Below are positions 24,793 to 32,477 of a DNA stretch of 43,643 nt, in pieces. The notes beneath the pieces are model-generated. The model was not told where the DNA came from, did not search any database, and worked only from the letters and a program-made list of their open reading frames with translations. The stretch comes from Peptococcaceae bacterium (GTDB lineage: Bacteria > Bacillota > Desulfotomaculia > Desulfotomaculales > Pelotomaculaceae). The position numbers and the translations under genes were made by a program. Within the stretch, counting starts at the first letter, position 1. Each line of letters begins with the position of its first letter. The DNA lies in assembly GCA_012518875.1 (NCBI GenBank), contig JAAYRI010000040.1, positions 1-43,643 of the forward strand. Reading direction: 5' to 3'.

Positions 24793-25200
24793 TCAGGCCC
24801 GTTCCCCGCCCAATTTCTGAACATGCAGCTCGATATTATATAAACCCTGTGCCACAGTCCAACCCCTGACCCGGGGAAAGGGGACATCATCCTTGAGGCG
24901 TTTAAATTTTATGTATGGCTTTTCATTATTCCTTAAATCCTCAACCATCTTTAAACCACCCTCATAAGCAATATGCCTCATCTTGACGCCCTCATCAGCA
25001 AAGGTGATGGAGTATTTTGTTCCCGCATTTAGCCTTTCTATATTCAGTTCCAAAACCTCCGCCTTCACCCAGGGCAGTTTGGCAATAGTCCTTTCCACAT
25101 ATGCGGCATATAGTTTTTTCGATTTTTTATAGCCGATAATGCCCAGAGCAATAATAACAGTAACTATTATTACTCCAACAACAATTAAAAAAATTTTCAT
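24793..25200 (-). CDS. Hypothetical membrane-anchored protein
   Basis: A 135-residue protein with one N-terminal membrane segment (about residues 3-24) followed by a short basic stretch (GYKKSKK), so probably anchored in the membrane with a soluble alpha/beta domain of about 105 residues. I do not recognise the family. ATG 25200 has an excellent ribosome binding site, AGGAGGGA, and is preferred to the open frame starting at 25224. It is about 50 bases downstream of nothing on its strand except intergenic DNA, and 50 bases before fchA, with which it may be co-transcribed. Confidence 0.7.
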   Translation of the reverse strand: MKIFLIVVGVIIVTVIIALGIIGYKKSKKLYAAYVERTIAKLPWVKAEVLELNIERLNAGTKYSITFADEGVKMRHIAYEGGLKMVEDLRNNEKPYIKFKRLKDDVPFPRVRGWTVAQGLYNIELHVQKLGGERA

Positions 25201-25368
25201 ATTCCCTCCTAATAGTATACACATGTCTATTTGCTATTAGTTTTTGACCACCCTGATTATATATTTCTCCTCAATAATAAATAAACCCTCCATGCAAAGC
25301 TGCATAATTGGCTAATAAAAACAAAAAGATCTTTGTTTCACCAGTGCAGGAATGATCGGCACCTGTGC

Positions 25369-25374
25369 TATAAT
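25369..25374 (+). promoter_or_regulatory. Perfect -10 box upstream of tcdA
   Basis: TATAAT at 25369-25374 lies about 30 bases before the tcdA start. A TG two bases ahead is not present and the -35 region is poor, so the promoter is only partly supported. Confidence 0.4.
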
Positions 25375-25403
25375 TGTTGAAATATTAGTTTAGGGTGTGT
25401 TAT

Positions 25404-26162
25404 ATGCGCAAGGAATTTGCCAGAACAGAAGTGCTGATTGGAGGAAAGGCATTGGCAAAGCTTTCACTCAGTAGGGTTGCCGTATTCGGCATCGGCGGTG
25501 TGGGCTCCTTTGCAGTTGAGGGACTGGCCCGGGCTGGTGTGGGGGCTTTCGCCCTGGTTGACGGTGACAATATTGACCCCACCAACATCAATAGGCAGAT
25601 CCACGCCACCAGAAAGACTGTCGGCCAACCCAAGGTAGAAGCAATGGGGGAGCGGATTCTGGATATTAACCCCGGGGCCGAAGTAACCTTACATAAGACC
25701 TTTTATCTGCCGGGAAAGGCCCAGGAACTGATCAAACCGGACTATGACTATATTGTGGATGCAGTGGACACAGTAACCGCCAAGATCGACCTGGTTGTAA
25801 ACGCCAAACAGTTGGGTCTACCGGTAATCAGCTCCATGGGGGCAGGCAACATCCTGGACCCGACAAAGTTCCTTATCGCGGATATATACAAAACCTCAGT
25901 TTGCCCCCTGGCCAGGGTAATGCGCAGGGAACTGCGGAAAAGGGGAATTAAGGATTTAAAGGTTGTTTACTCGCGGGAGCAACCTTTAAAACCCCTAACC
26001 ACAGTAGACCCTGTCTGTAAAACCGGTACATCCCCGGATGAGCCCGGCACCTCCCACCGCCGTGCCCCCGGAAGCATTTCATTTGTGACCTCGGTAGCCG
26101 GCCTGTTGCTGGCAGCCGAAGTGGTCAGGGATCTGATCGCCTTGGACATAGAACGAACTTAA
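25404..26162 (+). CDS. tcdA: tRNA threonylcarbamoyladenosine dehydratase
   Basis: A 252-residue E1/ThiF-like enzyme of the TcdA (CsdL/YgdL) family, which cyclises N6-threonylcarbamoyladenosine at tRNA position 37 in an ATP-dependent dehydration. The nucleotide motif GIGGVGSFAVEGLARAG and the DNIDPTNINRQIHA segment are characteristic, as is the SSMGAGNILDPTKF stretch. ATG 25404 follows AGGGTG and is preferred to the in-frame GTG at 25395. It overlaps the convergent lipoprotein gene tail to tail by four bases. A cysteine in KTSVCPLARVMRREL matches the family. Confidence 0.94.
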   Translation: MRKEFARTEVLIGGKALAKLSLSRVAVFGIGGVGSFAVEGLARAGVGAFALVDGDNIDPTNINRQIHATRKTVGQPKVEAMGERILDINPGAEVTLHKTFYLPGKAQELIKPDYDYIVDAVDTVTAKIDLVVNAKQLGLPVISSMGAGNILDPTKFLIADIYKTSVCPLARVMRRELRKRGIKDLKVVYSREQPLKPLTTVDPVCKTGTSPDEPGTSHRRAPGSISFVTSVAGLLLAAEVVRDLIALDIERT

Positions 26163-27466
26163 TATATAAGATAATTGTGCCGCTCCGCTTTAAATTGATC
26201 CAGCCCCGGAGTATACCTGGCCACAATCTCTTGGGGGGTCAGCCCCTGTTCCAGATACTGGCCGATTTTGTTACTGCCCATAATTTTATCAAACATGATG
26301 ATGGTCTGACTGCTTTTGGGCACGGTAAAATTATTTAGCATGTGGGCGTAGGTTAGGGTATAGATGCCTGTTCGGGCTGGGTTAAAGGAATGATAGTCCT
26401 CGATTTGCAAGCGGACGCCCCCTGCCTCCCCCCTGACCTCCGGTATAAATGTTACCCCCGGAAGCCCAGCCTGATTTAAAAGATCGGCATACCTCTGGGC
26501 GTCAACACCTTTACCACCAATCCATTTGAACTTATCAGCCTGGAAGATGCCTGTTCCTTCACCCAGGCCGGTGGCCATATAGCCGAAAACCGAATCCAGG
26601 TCAGGTATGTTCGGTGACGTTTGCACCCAGGACAACCCTGTATCCTGATAGATCATCTCCCTGGTATAGCCCTCCATAGGAACCACCTTCAAGTCAGCAC
26701 CAATTTTACGATTAAAGAACTGGGCCAGCTCCCCTGCCGTCATACCATGGGCAGTGGGCAGATTGTCCACACCGACAAAGGTGATATAGGGGTCTTCCAA
26801 AACCGGGCCGTCCACAATCGTACCCCCCACCGGGTTGGGACGATCAAGCACCACCACCGGCTTGCCACATTTCTGGGCCGCCACCAGGCAGTAATTCAGG
26901 GTAGACATAAAGGTATAAGTCCGGGCCCCAATATCCTGAATATCAAAAACAAGCACATCAATATTGCTCAGCATCTGGGGGGTGGGCATCCTGGTACTGC
27001 CATAAAGGCTGTAAACAGGAACACCTAGTTCCGGATGGGTGTAAGATTCTACATACTGACCGGCACCGGCGGTACCATCTATACCGTGCTCGGGACCATA
27101 GAGGGCGGTAAGCTGGACAGCGCTGTCCCCAGCCAGCAAATCAATGGTACTTTTGCCGCTGCTGGTCACGCCGCTCTGGTTGGTCACCAGCCCTACCTTT
27201 TTCCCCGCCACCAGGTAGCGATACTTGGTAAGGAGCAGTTCGTTGCCCAGTTTAAACTCCCCGGTGTCTCGAGCTGTTGGCTCCGGGACCGGCGTGGTTT
27301 TCCCCTCGCCTTCCGGATCTGGTTCAATTGCCGCACCAGCGCCGGGCTCCACCGGTTGTTCCAGGACTGGCTGGGGTCCTGTTGCACTTATCTGGTTGTT
27401 TTCGCCACAGCCAGTTAAAAATATTACTGCACAAATAACCAGTAATAACGTCATTGTTTTTTTCAA
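26159..27466 (-). CDS. NamZ-like DUF1343 lipoprotein (predicted exo-beta-N-acetylmuramidase)
   Basis: A 435-residue predicted lipoprotein. The signal peptide ends in the lipobox LTGC (cysteine near residue 20), followed by a proline- and glutamate-rich linker of about 50 residues and a DUF1343 domain. DUF1343 includes NamZ, an exo-acting N-acetylmuramidase of peptidoglycan recycling; conserved GPEHGIDG, DIQDIGARTYTFM and VLDRPNP motifs are present. TTG 27466 was chosen because AAGGAGG lies seven bases upstream and the signal peptide then starts correctly. The gene converges on tcdA. A role in muropeptide turnover at the cell surface is inferred from the family. Confidence 0.88.
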   Translation of the reverse strand: MKKTMTLLLVICAVIFLTGCGENNQISATGPQPVLEQPVEPGAGAAIEPDPEGEGKTTPVPEPTARDTGEFKLGNELLLTKYRYLVAGKKVGLVTNQSGVTSSGKSTIDLLAGDSAVQLTALYGPEHGIDGTAGAGQYVESYTHPELGVPVYSLYGSTRMPTPQMLSNIDVLVFDIQDIGARTYTFMSTLNYCLVAAQKCGKPVVVLDRPNPVGGTIVDGPVLEDPYITFVGVDNLPTAHGMTAGELAQFFNRKIGADLKVVPMEGYTREMIYQDTGLSWVQTSPNIPDLDSVFGYMATGLGEGTGIFQADKFKWIGGKGVDAQRYADLLNQAGLPGVTFIPEVRGEAGGVRLQIEDYHSFNPARTGIYTLTYAHMLNNFTVPKSSQTIIMFDKIMGSNKIGQYLEQGLTPQEIVARYTPGLDQFKAERHNYLIY

Positions 27467-27666
27467 TTCGCCACCTCCTTCCTTTTCTTTTATAAAATTC
27501 ATCATTTGTGACCAAACCCCTGCCTCAGTGTGGGGCCATTTTATGGGAAACCTCTTATCCCCATGAAACATTGCCTACGGCTTGATAATCGGCCTGCCCC
27601 ATGCAGGGTTTTAAACATTTAAACGAGAAATGATCAAGCCTGGCAACATACCTGAAAGGAGATCTG

Positions 27667-28434
27667 ATGGGATTGAGCAAGGTACTGATAATGCCCTGTT
27701 TGGACATAAAAGACGGAAGGGTAGTAAAAGGGGTCCATTTTGTCAATCTAAAGGATGCGGGTGATCCGGTGGAATGCGCCCGGATTTACTGCCGGAATGG
27801 GGCCGACGAGCTGGCCTTTTTGGATATCACTGCTACCATCGAAAAAAGAAAGACCACCTTAGATGTGGTGAAACAGGTGGCCCAGGTGGCCACTGTACCC
27901 TTTACCGTAGGCGGTGGCATTGATTCTATAGCAAGCGCCGGTGCAGTACTAGAAGCAGGGGCCGACAGGGTTTCCATCAGCAGCGCAGCCTTCCGCCACC
28001 CTGGCTTAATAGATCAGGTGGCAACAGAATTTGGTTCCACCAAGCTGGTGGTAGCTATTGATGTGGACCACAACCCGGCCCTCCCTTCCGGCTACGAGGT
28101 ACACGTGGACGGCGGCAACACCCCCACAGGCAAAGATGCGGTGGAATGGGCCCAAGAGGCAGAAGCAAGAGGAGCGGGCTACCTGTTGCCTACCAGCAAA
28201 ACCAGGGATGGGGCCAAAACCGGCTATGACATTCCCCTAATCCATAGTATCAAAAAAGCGGTAAAAACACCGATAATCGCTTCCGGCGGCGCAGGTACAA
28301 TGGCCCACTTTTTAGAGGCAGCCCAGGCAGGTAAGGCAGACATACTACTGGCCGCATCTGTTTTCCATTTTGGTGAAATAAACATCATGGCGCTTAAAAA
28401 ATATCTCCAAGAAAACGGTGTTAAAACCAACTAA
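27667..28434 (+). CDS. Orphan HisF-like (beta/alpha)8-barrel protein
   Basis: A 255-residue HisF-family barrel. HisF normally closes the imidazole ring of imidazole glycerol phosphate with ammonia from HisH. The two catalytic aspartates are retained (PCLDIKDGRVVKG near residue 13 and VVAIDVD near residue 132), as are TVGGGI and ASGGAG phosphate loops. The segment that is usually LLTSxDRDGTK reads LLPTSKTRDGAKTGYD, and there is an insertion after the second aspartate. No hisH or other histidine gene is nearby. ATG 27667 has AAAGGAG upstream. It is either a displaced histidine enzyme or a divergent paralogue with a related reaction. Confidence 0.82.
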   Translation: MGLSKVLIMPCLDIKDGRVVKGVHFVNLKDAGDPVECARIYCRNGADELAFLDITATIEKRKTTLDVVKQVAQVATVPFTVGGGIDSIASAGAVLEAGADRVSISSAAFRHPGLIDQVATEFGSTKLVVAIDVDHNPALPSGYEVHVDGGNTPTGKDAVEWAQEAEARGAGYLLPTSKTRDGAKTGYDIPLIHSIKKAVKTPIIASGGAGTMAHFLEAAQAGKADILLAASVFHFGEINIMALKKYLQENGVKTN

Positions 28435-28517
28435 ATTTCGGCAATGATATAGTCCTCAAACCGGGGTATCTCCATTACCAGAAACAAAGTAAAGAAAACA
28501 ACAACCATCAGACCCAT
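28431..28517 (-). CDS. Predicted 28-residue single-pass membrane peptide
   Basis: A short frame of 28 codons begins with ATG 28517 and ends with TAG at 28431, overlapping the hisF stop codon on the other strand. Residues 2-15 (GLMVVVFFTLFLVM) form one membrane segment, followed by an acidic tail (EIPRFEDYIIAEI). GGGGGG, an unusually strong ribosome binding site, lies six bases upstream but inside one arm of a perfect inverted repeat. I do not recognise the peptide. Support is the coincidence of ribosome binding site, length and hydrophobicity. Confidence 0.5.
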   Translation of the reverse strand: MGLMVVVFFTLFLVMEIPRFEDYIIAEI

Positions 28518-28523
28518 ATCTAT

Positions 28524-28564
28524 CCCCCCGATAAAATTATTCCTGTTTCCAGTATATCGGGGGG
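28524..28564 (-). promoter_or_regulatory. Inverted repeat sequestering the ribosome binding site of the small peptide gene
   Basis: CCCCCCGATA (28524-28533) and TATCGGGGGG (28555-28564) are perfect inverted repeats with a 21-base loop. In a minus-strand transcript the downstream arm carries the GGGGGG ribosome binding site, so the stem would block initiation. It could be a translational switch or, alternatively, a DNA operator. Confidence 0.55.
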
Positions 28565-28605
28565 AGATTAATTAAATGTTTATTATTTATTAACAAATCA
28601 TAAAA

Positions 28606-29478
28606 CTATTGTTTCTCCGGCCCGCTGTAATCCTGAATAATGGCGGCAATATGGCCATGGTCATTTTTTTGCGCCAGGGTCAGTGCTGTATCACCCTGAT
28701 CTGTTTTTGCAGTGACATCTGCGCCCCTCTCCAGCAGGAGCTCCACCACGTCTTTGCGTCCAGTTTCCACCGCTGCCATCAAGGCCGTCCAGCCCCCTTT
28801 GCTCCTGTCATTCACCCTGGCCCCATGATCCAGCAACAGCCTGGCCCCTTTGTAATGGCCATAGAAAGCAGCCCATATCAGGGGGGTTTCCTGACTTTCA
28901 TTACAGGCGTTCACATCCCCACCGCCCTTGATCATTTCCTCCAACCACCCGATATCGCCAATCCGGGCGGCATAAATTAGGTCCGCATTTTGAAAAGAAC
29001 CAGCCCTGTGTAGGATCCTTATCAGCTGGCGGTTCCCCTTCTGTTTGGCCAGATCCAGGGCTGTCCACCCCTTGTCGTTTTTAACGTCAATTTTAGCTCC
29101 CTTTTCCAGCAGATATAGGGTCATCTCCTTGCTGTCAGTGTAAATGGCAGCCATTAGCGGGGTTAACCCCTGTTCATCACCGGCGTTCACATCGGCACCA
29201 CCCTCAACCAGCATCCGGGCAATGTCCCCATTGGCAACATTCTGCAGGGCAGCCATTAATACAGTAACGCCGCCTTTGCCCCGCAGGTTTACATCTGCCC
29301 CCAGATCCAACAACTCTTTGACCACATGCAGGTGCCCAAAAAATGCCGCATGGATCAAGGGAGTCATGCCATTTTCATCCTGTGCATTTATGTCCATGCC
29401 TTTTTCCCGCACCAGATACCTGATTTTTTCCGCAGGATCCCCCTTGCCGGCAGCTCTGATCAGTTTATTTACAGCCAA
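28606..29478 (-). CDS. Ankyrin-repeat protein
   Basis: A 290-residue soluble protein made of about eight ankyrin repeats, recognised by recurrent GMTPLIHAAFFGH, GLTPLMAAIYTD, GWTALDLAKQKGN and GWTALMAAVETGR segments spaced about 33 residues apart. Such repeats bind other proteins; no enzymatic domain or signal peptide is present. The TTG start at 29478 follows AGGAGAGGA closely. It is divergent from tex and not obviously in an operon. The partner protein is unknown. Confidence 0.9.
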   Translation of the reverse strand: MAVNKLIRAAGKGDPAEKIRYLVREKGMDINAQDENGMTPLIHAAFFGHLHVVKELLDLGADVNLRGKGGVTVLMAALQNVANGDIARMLVEGGADVNAGDEQGLTPLMAAIYTDSKEMTLYLLEKGAKIDVKNDKGWTALDLAKQKGNRQLIRILHRAGSFQNADLIYAARIGDIGWLEEMIKGGGDVNACNESQETPLIWAAFYGHYKGARLLLDHGARVNDRSKGGWTALMAAVETGRKDVVELLLERGADVTAKTDQGDTALTLAQKNDHGHIAAIIQDYSGPEKQ

Positions 29479-29693
29479 TTATCCTCTCCTCTCCTTTCCA
29501 ACAAAAATCAGGGTCATACATACCTTAATTCCCGAAATAACTAATGATACCTCTTAATTATTAGCCCATTGCACCAAACAGGCAGCACTATTTCCCTGAT
29601 CTGGGCCGGCCTGAAAAGGGAAAATACTTGCAGCCTGTTACAAAAGATAATAATATAGGAAAAACTACCTCTGCAAAAGGAAAGGAACATATA

Positions 29694-31859
29694 TTGAACA
29701 AAGACCAGGTTGATATCATCGCCATCATCGCTAAGGAAACGGGCATCCAACAGCAAAAGGTAACTAGTACCGTCAAGCTGCTGGCAGATAACACCATCCC
29801 TTTTATTGCCCGTTATCGCAAAGAACAAACTGGTGAACTGGATGAAGAACAAATCCGCAGTATCGATGAACTGCACAAACACTATACCAGCCTGTCCCAG
29901 CGCAAGGCGGAAATAATCCGTTTGATAGACGAACAGGGCTGGCTGACCAGCGAGCTGCAGGCTAAAATAGCCGGCTGTACAAAACTCTCCCAGCTAGAGG
30001 ATTTATATCTACCTTACAGGCCCAAGCGTAAAACCAGGGCTGGTGTGGCCAGGGATAATGAGCTGGAACCTTTGGCCGCCTACCTTTTGTCCCTGCCTGC
30101 CTCCGGCAACCCAGAACAGGAGGCTCAGGCTTATATCTCTGAGTCTGTTCCCACAACAGAAGAAGCTTTGCAGGGGGCGATGGACATTGTCGCCGAAATT
30201 GTCGCCGAGGACGCCGATGTGCGCAGTTGGATACGCAACCAGACCAGGCGCACCGGTCGACTGATCACCAGTGGACGCAACACTATGGAGGACCAGACCT
30301 ATCGCGATTATTATGTTTACAGTGAACCAGTAGGTAAAATCCCACCCCACCGGGTGCTGGCCATTAACAGAGGGGAAAGGGAGGAGGTACTCAGTGTCTC
30401 CGTTGCAGTGGATGAAGTATCGATTTTAAACTGGCTGGGAAGCAGATATTTAAAAAAAGCCTCTGCAACTGCTGCTTACGTGGAAAAAGCAATCAGGGAC
30501 GGCTATAAAAGACTCCTGGCACCCTCGATCCAACGGGATATCCGCAACGAGCTCACGGAAAAAGCGGCCGCCCAGGCAATCAAGGTGTTTTCCCAAAACC
30601 TGCGTAGCCTGCTGCTACAGCCGCCGGTACGTGGTAAGGTGGTCCTGGGTATAGACCCGGCTTACCGTACCGGCTGCAAATGGTGCGTCATTGATGATAC
30701 GGGAAAGCTTTTAGAGACAGGCGTTTTCTACCCTACGCCTCCCCAGAAAAAAACCGGAGAATCGGCAGCAGTTCTATCCCACCTGGTAAACAAGTACGGG
30801 ATTACAGCAATTGTCATCGGCAACGGCACAGCCTCCAGAGAAACAGAGCTCTTTGTAGCGGAATTTATCAAATCCTTTCACCAGCCGGACCTGACCTACA
30901 CTATCGTCAACGAGGCTGGGGCCAGCGTTTATTCTGCCTCCAAACTGGCCAAAAAAGAATTCCCCACCCTGGATGTGTCGGCAAGAGGCGCAGTCTCCAT
31001 TGCCCGCCGCATTCAAGATCCTCTGTCCGAATTAGTAAAAATCGAACCCCGGGCAGTGGGTGTAGGCCAGTACCAGCATGACCTGCCTCCAAAACAGCTG
31101 GATCAAAAACTGTCTGAGGTTGTGGAATCAGTGGTCAACTATGTTGGTGTTGACCTGAATACGGCATCTGCACAACTGCTGAGTTATGTTGCCGGCATCA
31201 AACCAGCAGTGGCTACCAATATTGTCCACTACCGTGATCAAAAAGGCCCTTTCAGGAGCCGCCGGGAGTTGACTGGTATACCCAGGCTGGGGCCCAAGAC
31301 ATTTGAACAATGTGCCGGCTTTTTGCGCATTAGCAGCGGGGAGAACCCGCTGGATGCCACAGCCATACACCCGGAGTCATACGACCTGGCCGGCCGCTTC
31401 CTGGATCTGATCGGTACCAGTTTGCATGAAATTGGCAGCCCAAGCGCCAGGTCCAAAATTGCCGGGGCCAATCTGGAAAAAATCGCGGCGCAACTAAACA
31501 CCGGCGTCCCCACTCTGCGAGACGTTGCCGACAGCCTGGCCCGGCCGGACCGGGACCCCCGGGAAGACCTGCCCCGGCCGGTTTTCCGCACCGACATCCT
31601 CAGTCTGGAAGATTTGCAGCCGGGCATGGAGCTTACCGGCACTGTCCGCAACGTGGTGGATTTTGGTGCCTTTGTGGATATCGGTATAAAAAATGACGGG
31701 CTGGTGCACATCTCCCAACTGTCAGACAACCGCATAGGACATCCGCTGGATGTAGTATCAGTGGGGGATGTTATCCAGGTATGGGTGCTGGCGGTGGATA
31801 CAGAAAGAGGCCGCGTCTCCCTGTCTATGAAAAAGCCTGGCCGGCTGAATGACTGCTAA
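29694..31859 (+). CDS. tex: Tex-family S1 RNA-binding transcription accessory protein
   Basis: A 721-residue Tex protein. The order is the helical N-terminal region with IPFIARYRKEQTGELDE, a YqgF-like RNase H fold beginning around VVLGIDPAYRTGCKW, helix-hairpin-helix motifs (NIVHYRDQKGPFRSR and GIPRLGPKTFEQCAGFLRI), and a C-terminal S1 domain (LTGTVRNVVDFGAFVDIG). Tex binds nucleic acids and affects transcription and toxin gene expression in some bacteria. TTG 29694 was chosen because AAAGGAAAGGA lies close upstream and the family N-terminus MNKDQVDIIAIIAKETG follows; a TTG at 29628 is a weaker option. A selenoprotein gene follows after 29 bases. Confidence 0.94.
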   Translation: MNKDQVDIIAIIAKETGIQQQKVTSTVKLLADNTIPFIARYRKEQTGELDEEQIRSIDELHKHYTSLSQRKAEIIRLIDEQGWLTSELQAKIAGCTKLSQLEDLYLPYRPKRKTRAGVARDNELEPLAAYLLSLPASGNPEQEAQAYISESVPTTEEALQGAMDIVAEIVAEDADVRSWIRNQTRRTGRLITSGRNTMEDQTYRDYYVYSEPVGKIPPHRVLAINRGEREEVLSVSVAVDEVSILNWLGSRYLKKASATAAYVEKAIRDGYKRLLAPSIQRDIRNELTEKAAAQAIKVFSQNLRSLLLQPPVRGKVVLGIDPAYRTGCKWCVIDDTGKLLETGVFYPTPPQKKTGESAAVLSHLVNKYGITAIVIGNGTASRETELFVAEFIKSFHQPDLTYTIVNEAGASVYSASKLAKKEFPTLDVSARGAVSIARRIQDPLSELVKIEPRAVGVGQYQHDLPPKQLDQKLSEVVESVVNYVGVDLNTASAQLLSYVAGIKPAVATNIVHYRDQKGPFRSRRELTGIPRLGPKTFEQCAGFLRISSGENPLDATAIHPESYDLAGRFLDLIGTSLHEIGSPSARSKIAGANLEKIAAQLNTGVPTLRDVADSLARPDRDPREDLPRPVFRTDILSLEDLQPGMELTGTVRNVVDFGAFVDIGIKNDGLVHISQLSDNRIGHPLDVVSVGDVIQVWVLAVDTERGRVSLSMKKPGRLNDC

Positions 31860-31888
31860 TAAAACAAAACAAATGTGGAGGAAAAGGC

Positions 31889-32233
31889 ATGCTGAAATTT
31901 TATTGCTTTCCCACCTGAACCACCTGCCGCAAAGCGAAAGCGTGGCTTTCGGAAAAAGAAGCCGATTATATTTACCATAACATCGTTAAGGAACCGCCCA
32001 CTACTGGGGAACTGTTTGCCCTGGCTGGACTGGGCGGTGTAAAAATGCACGAACTACTCAACAAAAGAAGCAAGACCTATAGGGATTTGAAAATCAACGC
32101 CAAAGACTTGTCTGAGAATGAAATGGCGGAGATTTTATCCGCCCACCCCAAAGCCATGTTCCGTCCCCTGCTCACCGATGGGGAAAAACTGGTGATAGGA
32201 TTCAAACCAGAACAAATGGAGACCATGCTGTAG
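31889..32233 (+). CDS. Probable selenoprotein: ArsC/Spx-like reductase with Sec at the catalytic position (in-frame TGA)
   Basis: The frame from ATG 31889 (GGAGG seven bases upstream) encodes an ArsC/Spx-family thioredoxin-fold protein of 114 residues if the TGA at 31916-31918 is read as selenocysteine. Residue 10 is then U in FYCFPT-U-TTCRKAKAWL, exactly the position of the redox-active cysteine of the family's CxxC motif; Cys13 is retained. The rest of the frame is intact to the TAG at 32231, including the family RP pair in MFRPLL near residue 92. A SECIS-like hairpin follows the TGA. It is downstream of tex and before a terminator. A nonsense mutation is the alternative, but would have to hit this codon by chance. 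Confidence 0.8.
31926..31946 (+). promoter_or_regulatory. Candidate bacterial SECIS element
   Basis: Immediately after the TGA, GCCGC (31926-31930) pairs with GTGGC (31942-31946, one G-U pair), with an AAA bulge, then a GC/GC pair closing a GAAA loop. The apical G is 17 bases after the TGA, within the range reported for bacterial SECIS hairpins. Folding was done by eye. Confidence 0.5.
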
Positions 32234-32273
32234 GTGGCAACCTCCGTATTTGCTTGCCCTGTGCATTGCCGCC

Positions 32274-32294
32274 GGCACCTGGCGGTGCCTTTTT
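32274..32294 (+). terminator. Intrinsic terminator after the selenoprotein gene
   Basis: GGCACC (32274-32279) and GGTGCC (32284-32289) form a perfect stem with a TGGC loop, followed by five T residues. It separates the tex/selenoprotein unit from htpG. Confidence 0.88.
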
Positions 32295-32318
32295 CGCTAA
32301 TTTTTCTACCCACCTATC

Positions 32319-32347
32319 TTGACACTTCAAGCGGCCAATTTTATACT
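32319..32347 (+). promoter_or_regulatory. Strong sigma-A promoter of htpG
   Basis: A perfect TTGACA (32319-32324) and TATACT (32342-32347) are 17 bases apart. Transcription should start near 32354, giving a leader of about 125 bases that includes a GCCCC/GGGGC hairpin around 32390-32415. Confidence 0.8.
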
Positions 32348-32350
32348 TAT

Positions 32351-32367
32351 AGTCAGCAAAGGTCAGC
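32351..32367 (+). promoter_or_regulatory. CtsR-like direct repeat at the htpG transcription start
   Basis: AGTCAGC (32351-32357) and GGTCAGC (32361-32367) are tandem heptamers separated by AAA. The CtsR heat-shock repressor recognises tandem A/GGTCAAA heptamers separated by NAN; here five of seven bases match in each half. The position over the start site fits repression. Confidence 0.45.
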
Positions 32368-32477
32368 ACAATCTCAGCCGGCTACCTGCCCCTGGCCCTA
32401 TCTATACCGGGGCTGGGGGTTTGCTAGTGTTGACTAAAGGTTAAACTAACAAATAATCTTTTGGAGGTGTTTATCTT

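Noticed and set aside
29628-29693. TTG 29628 as the tex start
   Set aside because: It has an AAAAGGG site, but the family N-terminus begins at TTG 29694, which also has a good ribosome binding site.
31889-32233. Nonsense-mutated ArsC pseudogene
   Set aside because: The only interruption is a TGA at the catalytic cysteine codon, with a good ribosome binding site, an intact remainder and a SECIS-like hairpin. Selenocysteine explains this better, though it is not proven.
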